Of a stretch of 21,433 bases of DNA, positions 1-6,792 are shown in pieces. The DNA is from T1Sed10-7 sp041685505 (GTDB taxonomy: Bacteria; Actinomycetota; Nitriliruptoria; Nitriliruptorales; Nitriliruptoraceae), in the NCBI GenBank assembly GCA_041685505.1, contig JAWLFQ010000041.1, positions 1-21,433 of the forward strand. Reading direction: 5' to 3'. How positions within the stretch are numbered: the first letter of the stretch is position 1; each line of letters opens with the position of its first letter. The position numbers and the translations under genes were made by a program. A model generated the notes under the pieces. It was not told the origin of the DNA and made no database searches. It saw nothing but the letters and a program-made list of their open reading frames with translations.

Positions 1-96
1 TTCGTCGATCGGGACCCGCGGGCCTGAAGGGCAGCCGCTGTCCACCCGTGACCACGCCCCGGGGCCTGTCGCGCACCCCCGCCGGAAAGGCGGCGC
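1..96. other. Left edge, no supportable gene
   Basis: The first 27 bases read through in frame 1 and end in TGA at 25-27, which could be the last few codons of an upstream gene, but eight residues (FVDRDPRA) are too few to judge. A GTG at 48 is in frame with the glycerate kinase, but no ribosome binding site precedes it and the conserved protein begins later, so this stretch is treated as non-coding. Confidence 0.3.
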
Positions 97-102
97 TAGG
101 TT
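97..102 (+). promoter_or_regulatory. Candidate -10 element of the glycerate kinase gene
   Basis: TAGGTT fits the TAnnnT form of an actinobacterial -10 box. It would start transcription near 109, upstream of the AAGGAGG ribosome binding site at 124-130. No convincing -35 is visible. Its position favours the GTG at 135 over the GTG at 48, which would lie upstream of the transcript. Confidence 0.3.
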
Positions 103-134
103 CGGGCTCCAGCGTTGCCCACCAAGGAGGCCGT

Positions 135-1217
135 GTGCGCGTCCTCGTCGCCCCCGACGGGTTCAAGGGCACCCTGACCGCCGCCGAGGCTGCCGCCGCC
201 ATCGCCGCGGGCTGGCGGCGCACGCGGCCCGAGGATGAGCTGGAACTCCTGCCCCTGGCTGACGGTGGGGACGGGCTGTGCGCGGTCCTCGCCCGCGATG
301 ATGACCGTTGGCTCGAGGTCGAGGTGGTCGGGCCGCTGGCCCGCCCGGTGACCGGCCGTGTGCTGCTGCGCGCCGACGGGACCGCGGTGGTGGAGTCCGC
401 CGAGGCGTGCGGGCTGCACCTGGTGCCAGATGCGCAGCGCACGCCGATGCACACCACCACCTTCGGGGTCGGCCAGCTGCTGCGCGCCGCGGTCGACGCG
501 GGTGCCCGACGTGTGCTGCTGGGGCTCGGCGGGAGTGCCACCGTCGACGCCGGTCTCGGGGCGTTGACCGGGCTCGGGTACCGGCTGCGTGTCGCGGACG
601 GCTCGGGGCTGAAGATCGGTGGGGGTGAGATCCACCGCCTGGCACGCATCGAGCCCGGGTGGGCACCGGATCTCGGCGCGGTCGAGGTGGAACTGCTGGC
701 GGACGTCGACACCCGCCTGGCCGACGCCGCCGCGGTGTTCGGCCCCCAGAAGGGCGCCGATGACCGGGAGGTGGCGCATCTGACGGCTGCGCTCGAGCAC
801 GTCGCCGCGGTGGTCGAGCGGGACCTGCCCCATGGGCGGGGTAGCCACGAACTGCCGGGCTCCGGCGCAGCAGGCGGCCTGGGGTTCGCCCTGGCGGCGG
901 CGCTCGGCGCGCGGTTCGTGCCCGGCGCCGGGCGCGTGGCCGACCTGGTGGGTCTCGGTCCGGCGCTGCAACGTGCGGATCTCGTCATCACCGGCGAGGG
1001 ACGGCTGGATGCGACCTCGCTGGCCGGCAAGGTCGTCGGTGCGGTCCGCGAAGCGGCCATCGGTACCCAGACGGCGATCATGGTCGTCGCCGGTCAGGTC
1101 GAGGGCCCGGCCCCCGACGGTGTGCAGGAGGTCGTGGCGGCAGCACCTGCGGGGCCGGGCCCGGATCCGGCGGGCGATCTGGTCACCGCGGCAGCCCAGC
1201 TGGCGCGGCGGTACTGA
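135..1217 (+). CDS. Glycerate kinase (GlxK/GarK type)
   Basis: This 360-residue protein phosphorylates D-glycerate with ATP to a phosphoglycerate, returning glycerate from glyoxylate, serine or sugar-acid breakdown to glycolysis. Family signatures are clear: APDGFKGTLTA at residues 6-16, LADGGDG at 41-47, LGGSATVDAG at 131-140, FGPQKGA at 202-208, GSGAAGGLG at 242-250 and ITGEGRLD at 285-292. The length matches the usual 370-380 residues. GTG at 135 is chosen because AAGGAGG ends 4 bases upstream and the conserved N-terminus starts immediately; a GTG at 48 would add 29 unconserved residues. It is separated by about 190 bases from the next gene, so it is probably a single-gene unit. The family call is firm; whether the product is 2- or 3-phosphoglycerate cannot be read from the sequence. 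Confidence 0.95.
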   Translation: MRVLVAPDGFKGTLTAAEAAAAIAAGWRRTRPEDELELLPLADGGDGLCAVLARDDDRWLEVEVVGPLARPVTGRVLLRADGTAVVESAEACGLHLVPDAQRTPMHTTTFGVGQLLRAAVDAGARRVLLGLGGSATVDAGLGALTGLGYRLRVADGSGLKIGGGEIHRLARIEPGWAPDLGAVEVELLADVDTRLADAAAVFGPQKGADDREVAHLTAALEHVAAVVERDLPHGRGSHELPGSGAAGGLGFALAAALGARFVPGAGRVADLVGLGPALQRADLVITGEGRLDATSLAGKVVGAVREAAIGTQTAIMVVAGQVEGPAPDGVQEVVAAAPAGPGPDPAGDLVTAAAQLARRY

Positions 1218-1266
1218 ACGTGCACATGCGGGTCGTTCGGCGGTCGCGCCTCGCAGATGCAGACGC

Positions 1267-1288
1267 CGGACACCATCCGGACACCATC
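1267..1288 (+). repeat. Tandem 11-bp direct repeat, PHO-box-like, upstream of the 5'-nucleotidase
   Basis: CGGACACCATC occurs twice back to back (1267-1277 and 1278-1288) with no mismatch, ending 17 bases before a TAGGGT -10 candidate. Streptomyces PhoP binds PHO boxes built of directly repeated 11-bp units. The unit read as GGACACCATCC agrees with the remembered GKTCAYYYRSS pattern at about 8 of 11 positions. A phosphate-starvation activator site ahead of a secreted nucleotidase would make sense, but the assignment to PhoP is inference. Confidence 0.4.
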
Positions 1289-1305
1289 ACGGTGCGCGAG
1301 CGACC

Positions 1306-1311
1306 TAGGGT
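1306..1311 (+). promoter_or_regulatory. Candidate -10 element of the SLH-nucleotidase gene
   Basis: TAGGGT fits TAnnnT and lies just downstream of the tandem 11-mers, which occupy the place of a -35. The predicted transcript begins near 1318 and has a leader of about 90 bases before the ATG at 1407. The missing -35 hexamer would be consistent with an activator-dependent promoter. Confidence 0.35.
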
Positions 1312-1406
1312 GGGCCGGGGGAGGCACGCCGTTCTCCCTGCCCGGTGTGTTGGCACGCGTGGTCCGGATGACCCCAGCCACGCCCAACCGACCCATGGAG
1401 TTCGCG

Positions 1407-3722
1407 ATGTTGCGACGAACCTTCACGACCCTGGCGGCCGCCGCGCTGGCTGCCGGGGCACTCACCGTGCCGATCGGTGCGCAGGAACTGCCCGACGACA
1501 CCCTCACCGGCTGTCCAGAAGGAGCGGCATCCGCTCCCTTCGATGACGTGTCGGAGACGAGTACCCATGCGGAGGCCATCGACTGTGCCGTCGAGCGCGA
1601 CGTGGTCCGGGGCGTCACCGACGACACCTTCGCTCCTGCGGACCCGGCCTCGCGCGGACAGCTCGCAGCGCTGCTCGCTCGTGCCCTGCGCAGCTCCGGT
1701 ATCCAACTTCCCGACGCCGAGGTGCCGCCCTTCGAGGACGCCGTCGGTACCACCCATGCCGCCGACATCGCGGCCATGGCCGCGGCCGGCGTGATCGAGG
1801 GCTACGACGACGGGACCGTGCGTCCGCAGACCGCCGTGACCCGCGCGCAGGTCGCGTCCCTGGTCACGCGCGCGCACCGGTTCGCACTCGGACTGCCGAC
1901 GGCGACCGCTGGCGGGCCCTACTTCGACGACTACACCGAGGGCACCCACGCGGCCGCCGTCGACCTGGCCTTCGAGCTCGGGCTCGTCCAGGGACGGACC
2001 GCGGACACCTTCGATCCGGCATCGCAGGTCCGCCGCGACCAGTTCGCCAGCATCGTCGATCGGCTCCTCGGAGCGATGGACGCCTTCCCCGCGCCGGACT
2101 TCGACCTGACCGTCCTGCACTCCAACGACGGTGAGTCGATGCTCGTGCCGGACGAGGACGCCGGCTTCCCAGGTGTCGCCCGCTTCGTCGCTGACATGCA
2201 GTCGATGCAGGCACAGGCGGTCGACGCTGGGGCGGACTCCGGTGTGGTCACGATCTCCTCCGGCGACAACTTCCTGGCAGGCCCTCGTCTCAACGCCTCA
2301 CGGCTGGTCGACGACGCGCCCTTCTACGACGCGCTGGTGTACAACGAGGCCAACTACGACGCGATGACGATCGGGAACCACGAGTTCGACTTCTCGCCGG
2401 ATCTGCTGGCCGAGTTCATCGCGGCGGTGGACGCCGACATCCCGTTCCTGTCCGCCAACATCGACGTGTCGCCGGAGCCGGTGCTGGATGCACTCGGTGA
2501 CCGCATCGCGCCGAGCACGATCATCGAGGAGGCCGGTCGTCGCATCGGCGTGATCGGTGCGGTCTACGAGGATCTGGAGAGCGTCTCGAGTCCCCGCGAC
2601 GTCGTGATCAACGAGGTGCTCCCCGCGGTCGAAGCGCAGATCGCCGAGCTGCAGTCCCAGGACGTGGACATCATCCTGCTCTCCAGCCACCTCCAGGACC
2701 TCAACACCGAGCTCACCCTGATCCCCGAGTTGTCCGGTGTGGACGCCGTGGTCGGTGGCGGCGGGGGAGAGGACCTGCGCGCGACCTACCCGCTCTTCGC
2801 GGTCGATGCGGACGGCCAGCAGGTCCCGGTCGTGACCACGCCGGGCAACTACACCGACATCGGTCGGCTGGTGCTCGGCTTCGATGCGGACGGTGCACTC
2901 GTGCGCATCACGAGCGCCGCATCGCAGCTGATGCCGGTGGCGATGGACGGACCACGTAACCAGACCATGACCACCGAGGTGGAAACGCCCGTCGAGGCCT
3001 ACGTCGAGTCGCTGTCGGAGAACGCCCTGGCGCAGACCGAGGTGCCGCTCGACGGGCGTCGTGGCTTCGTGCGGACGCGGGAGACCAACCTCGGCAGCAT
3101 GCTCGCCGATGCGATGCTCCTCGCTGCGCGGGACCGTGCGGTCGACATCCCCGATGCGCCGCAGGCCGATGTCGCACTGAGCAACGGGGGTGGTATCCGC
3201 AACGACTCGATCATCGGCCCGGGCGCGGTGACGGAGCTCGACACCTTCAACGTGGCCGCGTTCCTGAACTTCGTGTCGGTCGCCACGATCGACGGTGACA
3301 CCCTGGTCGCGGTCATGGAACACGCGCTCGAGTCCGCTCCGGAGCCAGCGGGTGGGTTCGGACAGTGGGCCGGCGTCGACTTCACCTACGACCTCGAGCA
3401 GCCGGCCGGTGCACGTCTGGTCGATGTCACCGTCACCCGGGAGGACGACAGCGAGGTGCTGCTGGTGGACGACGGTGCCACGACGGCGGCCGGATCGGAG
3501 GAGTTCGCCATCGCCAGCGTGAACTTCCTGCTGGACGGTGGGGACGACTTCCCCTTCCCGGAGGACCTGGAGTACAACCAGATGCCCGTGACCTACCAGG
3601 AGGCGCTCGCCGAGCGTGTCGCCGATCTGGGCACCATCACGGCGGAGGACTACCCCGATCTCACCGTCGACGAGGACCGCTACGACCGGTTCGGTCCCGT
3701 CGGTGGGGAGTTCATCAACTGA
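1407..3722 (+). CDS. Secreted SLH-anchored metallophosphatase / 5'-nucleotidase (UshA-like)
   Basis: This 771-residue exported protein has a signal peptide (about 1-26, ending GAQ/E). Three S-layer-homology repeats follow (about 44-97, 107-160, 171-222; cores such as FDDV, VVRG and GVIEGYDDGTVRP), then a calcineurin-like metallophosphatase domain (about 232-510) and a 5'-nucleotidase C-terminal domain (about 530-740). Visible motifs are LHSND (D241), SGDN (D287), GNHEFD (N324, H325, D328), SSH (H428), ETNLG and NGGGIR (593-598). The family releases phosphate from nucleotides or nucleotide sugars outside the cell; the SLH repeats should hold it on secondary cell-wall polymer. ATG at 1407 is chosen for GGAG at 1397-1400 and because the signal peptide starts there. 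Oddities: E243 stands where UshA has a metal-binding histidine, and the GHxH/GHxQ segment reads GGGGGED (450-456), so substrate and metal set may differ. Confidence 0.92.
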   Translation: MLRRTFTTLAAAALAAGALTVPIGAQELPDDTLTGCPEGAASAPFDDVSETSTHAEAIDCAVERDVVRGVTDDTFAPADPASRGQLAALLARALRSSGIQLPDAEVPPFEDAVGTTHAADIAAMAAAGVIEGYDDGTVRPQTAVTRAQVASLVTRAHRFALGLPTATAGGPYFDDYTEGTHAAAVDLAFELGLVQGRTADTFDPASQVRRDQFASIVDRLLGAMDAFPAPDFDLTVLHSNDGESMLVPDEDAGFPGVARFVADMQSMQAQAVDAGADSGVVTISSGDNFLAGPRLNASRLVDDAPFYDALVYNEANYDAMTIGNHEFDFSPDLLAEFIAAVDADIPFLSANIDVSPEPVLDALGDRIAPSTIIEEAGRRIGVIGAVYEDLESVSSPRDVVINEVLPAVEAQIAELQSQDVDIILLSSHLQDLNTELTLIPELSGVDAVVGGGGGEDLRATYPLFAVDADGQQVPVVTTPGNYTDIGRLVLGFDADGALVRITSAASQLMPVAMDGPRNQTMTTEVETPVEAYVESLSENALAQTEVPLDGRRGFVRTRETNLGSMLADAMLLAARDRAVDIPDAPQADVALSNGGGIRNDSIIGPGAVTELDTFNVAAFLNFVSVATIDGDTLVAVMEHALESAPEPAGGFGQWAGVDFTYDLEQPAGARLVDVTVTREDDSEVLLVDDGATTAAGSEEFAIASVNFLLDGGDDFPFPEDLEYNQMPVTYQEALAERVADLGTITAEDYPDLTVDEDRYDRFGPVGGEFIN

Positions 3723-3752
3723 CCACACCCCACCGCTGCGGCGGAGGGCGGA

Positions 3753-3787
3753 CACCGGGGTCGCACCCTTGTGGTGCGGCCCCGGTG
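3753..3787 (+). terminator. Hairpin terminator after the SLH-nucleotidase
   Basis: Bases 3753-3767 and 3773-3787 form a 15-bp stem with a single G-T wobble and a 5-base loop (CTTGT), 31 bases past the stop codon. No T-run follows, as is common for terminators in very high-G+C actinobacteria. Confidence 0.75.
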
Positions 3788-3811
3788 CAGGCACCATCAC
3801 CGCCAGCGTGA

Positions 3812-3840
3812 CCTGCTGGTTACACTTCCACCGCAGCAGG
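3812..3840 (+). promoter_or_regulatory. Candidate erpA promoter inside an inverted repeat
   Basis: CCTGCTG at 3812-3818 and CAGCAGG at 3834-3840 are perfect inverted arms of 7 bases around a 15-base spacer. The spacer holds TACACT (3821-3826), a good -10 candidate that would start transcription near 3833. A regulator bound to the arms would cover the promoter. The spacing suits an operator better than a terminator. No regulator can be named. Confidence 0.35.
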
Positions 3841-3910
3841 CAACGTTCCCACCCGTGGTGCCCGCCCACGTCGCGGCCGGCACCCACCGCCGAGCACTGA
3901 GGAGCCACCC

Positions 3911-4282
3911 GTGAGCGCCGACACCACCGTGGACACCAGCGCCGACACCGACACCGGCATCACGTTGACCGAGACCGCCGCTGAGAAGGTGCGCAGCTTC
4001 CTCAGCGACCAGCCGGACATCGACGACATCGCCCTGCGCGTCGCGGTGCAGGCCGGCGGCTGCGCCGGCTTCCGCTACGCGCTGTTCTTCGACGACCGCC
4101 AGTTGGACGGGGACCTCGAGGCAACCCAGCACGGCATCACGCTTCGGATCGACAAGATGTCCTCGCCCTACCTCGGTGGCACCGTCATCGACTGGAAGGA
4201 ATCCCTGGAGGCGTCCGGGTTCTCCATCGAGAACCCCAACTCCAGCGGCTCCTGCGCCTGCGGGGAGAGCGCCACCTTCTGA
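3911..4282 (+). CDS. erpA: Iron-sulfur cluster insertion protein, IscA/ErpA (HesB) family
   Basis: This 123-residue A-type Fe-S carrier receives clusters and passes them to apo-proteins in the cytoplasm. The three cluster-binding cysteines are present: GGCAGF with C51, and CAC with C115 and C117 near the C-terminus. ITLTETAAEKVRSFL, at residue 17 onwards, is the usual start of the fold. The first 16 residues are an acidic, Thr/Asp-rich extension. GTG at 3911 follows TGAGGAG with a 6-base gap from GGAG, and a terminator lies on each side, so it is a single-gene transcription unit. The window encodes at least two likely clients: the WhiB protein and the UvrC-like hybrid, which keeps a four-cysteine motif. 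The choice of ErpA over IscA as the name is conventional for stand-alone actinobacterial copies and is not proven here. Confidence 0.92.
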   Translation: MSADTTVDTSADTDTGITLTETAAEKVRSFLSDQPDIDDIALRVAVQAGGCAGFRYALFFDDRQLDGDLEATQHGITLRIDKMSSPYLGGTVIDWKESLEASGFSIENPNSSGSCACGESATF

Positions 4283-4325
4283 TCGACCGGCGGGGCGACC
4301 CGTCCGGGGCGCACGGCCCGATCCG

Positions 4326-4355
4326 CAGCGGCGCACCGTCGACGGTGCGCCGCTG
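4326..4355. terminator. Bidirectional terminator between convergent genes
   Basis: A perfect 30-base palindrome (two 15-base arms with no loop base, centre GTCGAC at 4338-4343) lies between the stop codons of the forward Fe-S gene (4282) and the reverse NicO gene (4363). Being symmetrical, it can fold in transcripts from either strand and serves both genes. T-runs are lacking on both sides. Confidence 0.8.
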
Positions 4356-4362
4356 TCGCGTG

Positions 4363-5169
4363 TCAGGGCAGCAGTGCCGCGAGCAGCAGGACGAGTCCCC
4401 CGAGTGTGATGGCGACACCGCTGAGTAGCGGGAGCGCAGCACGCAGCCCCTGCATCCGGACGCCGGCGTCCGCGGTGTCGAGCGTGCGACGTCCCGTCAG
4501 GACGAGCAGTCCGAGGCCGCTGAGGGTGACGGCCAGCCCGGTGCCGAAGGCGATCACCAGCACGATGCCGAGCAGTGGCCGGCCGAGCGACAACAGGGTC
4601 AGCAGCGCGACCACGGCCGCCGGGCTCGGGAGCAACCCGCCGGCGCCCGCGACCGCCACGATGCCCGCGCGTGACAGCGGCCGGACCTCCGCCGGTGGCA
4701 GGTGCGTGTGCGCGTGGCCGCGGGCTGCGGTCACGGCGCGGTCACCCCGTCGGCGACGGACCTCGCGGGTGACCATCACGATCCCGAGCGCGATCACGCC
4801 CACGGCCGCCACGCTGCGGAGCACGGTGTCGGCGACCAGGGACACGCCGGCACGCTGTGTAGCTGCCAGGAGGCTCGCGACCACCAGCACCGACACGGTG
4901 TGCATGGCCGCCACCAGGACCCCGAGCGCGACGGCGTCGCGGCCCCGGCCCCGGCCACCCATCAGGTAGGCACCGATCAGCAGCTTGCCGTGCCCCGGTC
5001 CGAGCGCGTGGATCGCACCGACCGCCAGTGCCAGCAGCACTCCCACCGCGGGCAGGACGGTGCCCGCGGCCAGGCGGTCGACCAGGTCCACCAGCACACG
5101 CTCCAGGGCCGCATCGTCGCGCACGGGAAGCCAGCCGGACAGCAACGCCGGACCGCGCGTGCCGTTCAC
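4363..5169 (-). CDS. Nickel/cobalt transporter, NicO/RcnA family
   Basis: This 268-residue polytopic membrane protein has about six hydrophobic segments (roughly 39-57, 79-101, 115-134, 168-190, 198-225, 245-267). The signature HALGPGHGK (H54, H60) of NicO/RcnA permeases lies in the first helix, a second histidine (H90) in the next, and a metal-loop-like GHAHTH at 151-156 in the central hydrophilic loop. GLLPSPAAV at 178-186 corresponds to the family's GLxPCP segment, with Ser in place of Cys. Members move Ni2+ or Co2+; import versus efflux cannot be told from sequence. GTG at 5169 overlaps the stop of the upstream gene (GTGA, 5166-5169), so the two are translationally coupled. A longer frame to 5319 would lie wholly within the neighbour and begins with arginine-rich, non-family sequence. 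Confidence 0.88.
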   Translation of the reverse strand: MNGTRGPALLSGWLPVRDDAALERVLVDLVDRLAAGTVLPAVGVLLALAVGAIHALGPGHGKLLIGAYLMGGRGRGRDAVALGVLVAAMHTVSVLVVASLLAATQRAGVSLVADTVLRSVAAVGVIALGIVMVTREVRRRRGDRAVTAARGHAHTHLPPAEVRPLSRAGIVAVAGAGGLLPSPAAVVALLTLLSLGRPLLGIVLVIAFGTGLAVTLSGLGLLVLTGRRTLDTADAGVRMQGLRAALPLLSGVAITLGGLVLLLAALLP

Positions 5170-5882
5170 CCGCGATGGCCGGTGCGCCCGGCGGTGCCGC
5201 GGGGCCGGTACCACAACCACGCGAGCGCCAGGCCCGCCGTGACGAGGACGGCGCCGGCGGCGATGACCAGTGGGGTGATGGGCACGCCGCCGCGTTCCTG
5301 GGCCAGGGTGAAGTCCCACGGGTGCGCCGGCTGGGCGCTGGTGTGCACCGCGTACTGCGCCGTCCCGTCCACGGTGAAGGTCCGGTAGGTGGGGTCACGA
5401 TCGTGCAGGAGGGTGATCTCCACCACGGCGCTCGCCACCGGCTCAGGACAGGTGAAGGTCAACGTGGCGCCATCGGCGATGAAGTCGGCAGCAGGCGTGG
5501 CGACCCCGCTGCACTCGTCTCCGTCCTGGAGGATCCGCACGCCCTGCTCGAGATAGCGGCGCAGCGCAGGATCGGCGCTGATCTCCGCGATCTCCGAGGC
5601 CGTCGGCAGCACGTCCCGGTCGCCGCCGAAGAGGACGTCGAGGTAGGCGAGGAAGGTCTCCTCGGGCCACAGCCCGGCTGCAACGGCCACGTCGGCGGCG
5701 TCATCAGCCGCCGCGGTCCAGCGGACCGTGACGGTGTCACCCTGCGCACTCAGCCGGGCGTGCGGCAGTTCGCCGGCGGCGTGACCGTGCGCGGGCGACG
5801 CCCCCCACGCCACCACGCCCGTGCCCAGCAGCACGGCGATCAGGGTCGCCAGCAGATGGCTGCGTCGTGAGACCGGGGGCAC
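5166..5882 (-). CDS. Secreted, C-terminally membrane-anchored protein coupled to the NicO transporter
   Basis: I recognise no named family with certainty. This 238-residue protein has a signal peptide (about 1-36: SRRSH, a hydrophobic core, then ASPAHGHA), an extracytoplasmic domain of about 165 residues with two cysteines (C124, C145) that could pair, and one transmembrane helix (about 201-224) before a short basic tail. The extracellular part opens with HARLSAQGDTVTVRW, like the outer domain found fused to or beside HupE/UreJ and NicO metal permeases. Overlap with the permease gene by GTGA supports a shared role, perhaps metal capture or delivery. GTG at 5882 is preferred because it places the signal peptide at the start and leaves room for a divergent promoter; a GTG at 5960 is in frame but sits 2 bases from the divergent gene. 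No strong ribosome binding site is seen for either. Confidence 0.7.
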   Translation of the reverse strand: MPPVSRRSHLLATLIAVLLGTGVVAWGASPAHGHAAGELPHARLSAQGDTVTVRWTAAADDAADVAVAAGLWPEETFLAYLDVLFGGDRDVLPTASEIAEISADPALRRYLEQGVRILQDGDECSGVATPAADFIADGATLTFTCPEPVASAVVEITLLHDRDPTYRTFTVDGTAQYAVHTSAQPAHPWDFTLAQERGGVPITPLVIAAGAVLVTAGLALAWLWYRPRGTAGRTGHRG

Positions 5883-5925
5883 GGCGGTTCCGGACGGTGA
5901 GGGGGAAGCTGGCGGGCTGCGGTCG

Positions 5926-5932
5926 CTAGCGT
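5926..5932 (+). promoter_or_regulatory. Candidate -10 element in the divergent NicO-operon / 5963 intergenic region
   Basis: CTAGCGT contains TAGCGT (5927-5932), a TAnnnT -10 for the forward gene at 5963, with predicted start near 5939. It sits on a GCTAGC palindrome, so the reverse strand reads TAGCGA, a weaker match for the metal-transport pair. No -35 is evident. Confidence 0.3.
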
Positions 5933-5962
5933 GCCAGCCGGCGGACAGGGGAGCACGCACCG

Positions 5963-6505
5963 ATGGACGACGCCTCCGGGTGGGATCGTCTCCTGCGGGA
6001 GCTGTGGACCACTCAGGTGCGCGCTGCGGTGGTGGCGCGGATCGAGGCAGCGACCGTCGGACGGCGGGGGTGGCTCGTCAGGGTGTTCTCGGCGCCCGAG
6101 CAGGTCAGGGGGGAGCTGACCGAGACCATCCACGCGTTGGTCCTGGCCGCCATCCGGGACGAGACCGGTGCGGATCTCGATGAGCTCGGCAGCCAGGCCG
6201 CCTGGGAGTGCTACGAGCAGGTGTGGGACGCGCTGGCCGAGCGCTGGTCGGCCGGTGGCGGTCTCCCCACGGTGCCGCTCGGCGACGAGCCGGCGGCCGT
6301 TCGCAGGCTGCTGGGGTTGCCACCGGAAGCGGCGGTGCACGCCGGTGCCGACCTGGTGGACGACGCGGTCCAACCGCTGTGGCTGGCGGGGCGACTGCAC
6401 CTCGACGTCGAGGGCCTGCGCGCGTTCCTGGAGCTGGACGCAGGCCGGGTGCCGCGCGCGGTGGCCGCCGACATCGCCGCGCTGCTGCGGTTGGTGGACG
6501 CGTGA
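5963..6505 (+). CDS. Hypothetical protein, soluble and mostly helical
   Basis: I do not recognise this 180-residue protein. Codons show the strong third-position G/C bias of its neighbours, and AGGGGAG (5947-5953) precedes the ATG by 9 bases, so it is a real gene. The sequence has no signal peptide or membrane segment. It reads as amphipathic helices rich in Ala, Leu, Glu and Trp (for example WDRLLRELWTTQVRAAV and AAWECYEQVWDALAERW), with a Gly/Pro break near 100-110. It has one cysteine (in WECYEQ). It stands alone between a divergent promoter and a hairpin shared with the convergent TusA gene. The pattern could suit a scaffold or regulatory partner, but nothing in the sequence gives a function. 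Confidence 0.75.
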   Translation: MDDASGWDRLLRELWTTQVRAAVVARIEAATVGRRGWLVRVFSAPEQVRGELTETIHALVLAAIRDETGADLDELGSQAAWECYEQVWDALAERWSAGGGLPTVPLGDEPAAVRRLLGLPPEAAVHAGADLVDDAVQPLWLAGRLHLDVEGLRAFLELDAGRVPRAVAADIAALLRLVDA

Positions 6506-6533
6506 GCGGGGGTGTGGGTGGCCAGCCCCGCTC
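6504..6533. terminator. Possible shared terminator hairpin between convergent genes
   Basis: GAGCGGGG at 6504-6511 can pair with CCCCGCTC at 6526-6533 around a 14-base loop, directly at the stop codon of the forward gene and 10 bases beyond the reverse TusA stop. The stem is all Watson-Crick and would work in both directions, but the loop is large and there is no T-run. Confidence 0.4.
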
Positions 6534-6543
6534 CGCGCGGCCG

Positions 6544-6792
6544 TCACCGGCCCCGTTCGACCCGGAAGCGCCAACCACCTTCCACCTCGATGACCGCCCG
6601 CAGACGGTGTCGTTCGAGTCGGCACCACACGGGGACGTCGATGCGTGCCGTGGGGTCGGTCGCGGTCAACTCCACCTGGCCGCCAACCTCGACCGCGCCG
6701 ATCGCGCGTGCCAGTTCCCGTACGGGCAGGGGGCAGTGCAACCCGGAGGCGTCCACCACGTGGGGGGTCGGTTCCACCCCGGAGGTCGTCAC
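6544..6792 (-). CDS. TusA/SirA-family sulfur carrier protein
   Basis: This 82-residue single-domain protein has the family core VVDASGLHCPLPVRELARAI (residues 12-31), with C20 in the CPxP motif as the persulfide-carrying cysteine. The second signature, DPTARIDVPVWCR (46-58), also matches. TusA-like proteins accept sulfane sulfur from cysteine desulfurases or rhodaneses and pass it to tRNA thiolation, cofactor synthesis or sulfur oxidation. Which route applies here is not shown. The GTG start overlaps the stop of the universal-stress gene (GTGA, 6789-6792), so the two are translationally coupled. No tusBCDE or rhodanese gene is in view, suggesting an orphan copy of the YeeD/SirA type. Confidence 0.9.
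   Translation of the reverse strand: MTTSGVEPTPHVVDASGLHCPLPVRELARAIGAVEVGGQVELTATDPTARIDVPVWCRLERHRLRAVIEVEGGWRFRVERGR

Noticed and set aside
1257..1406. Upstream extension of the nucleotidase to ATG 1257
   Set aside because: It would bury the signal peptide 50 residues in and cover the -10 and tandem repeat; ATG 1407 has GGAG 6 bases upstream.
2298..3908. 536-codon reverse reading frame
   Set aside because: It lies antisense to the nucleotidase, which has clear motifs; the translation is His/Asp/Arg/Val-rich with no recognisable fold, typical of a high-G+C shadow.
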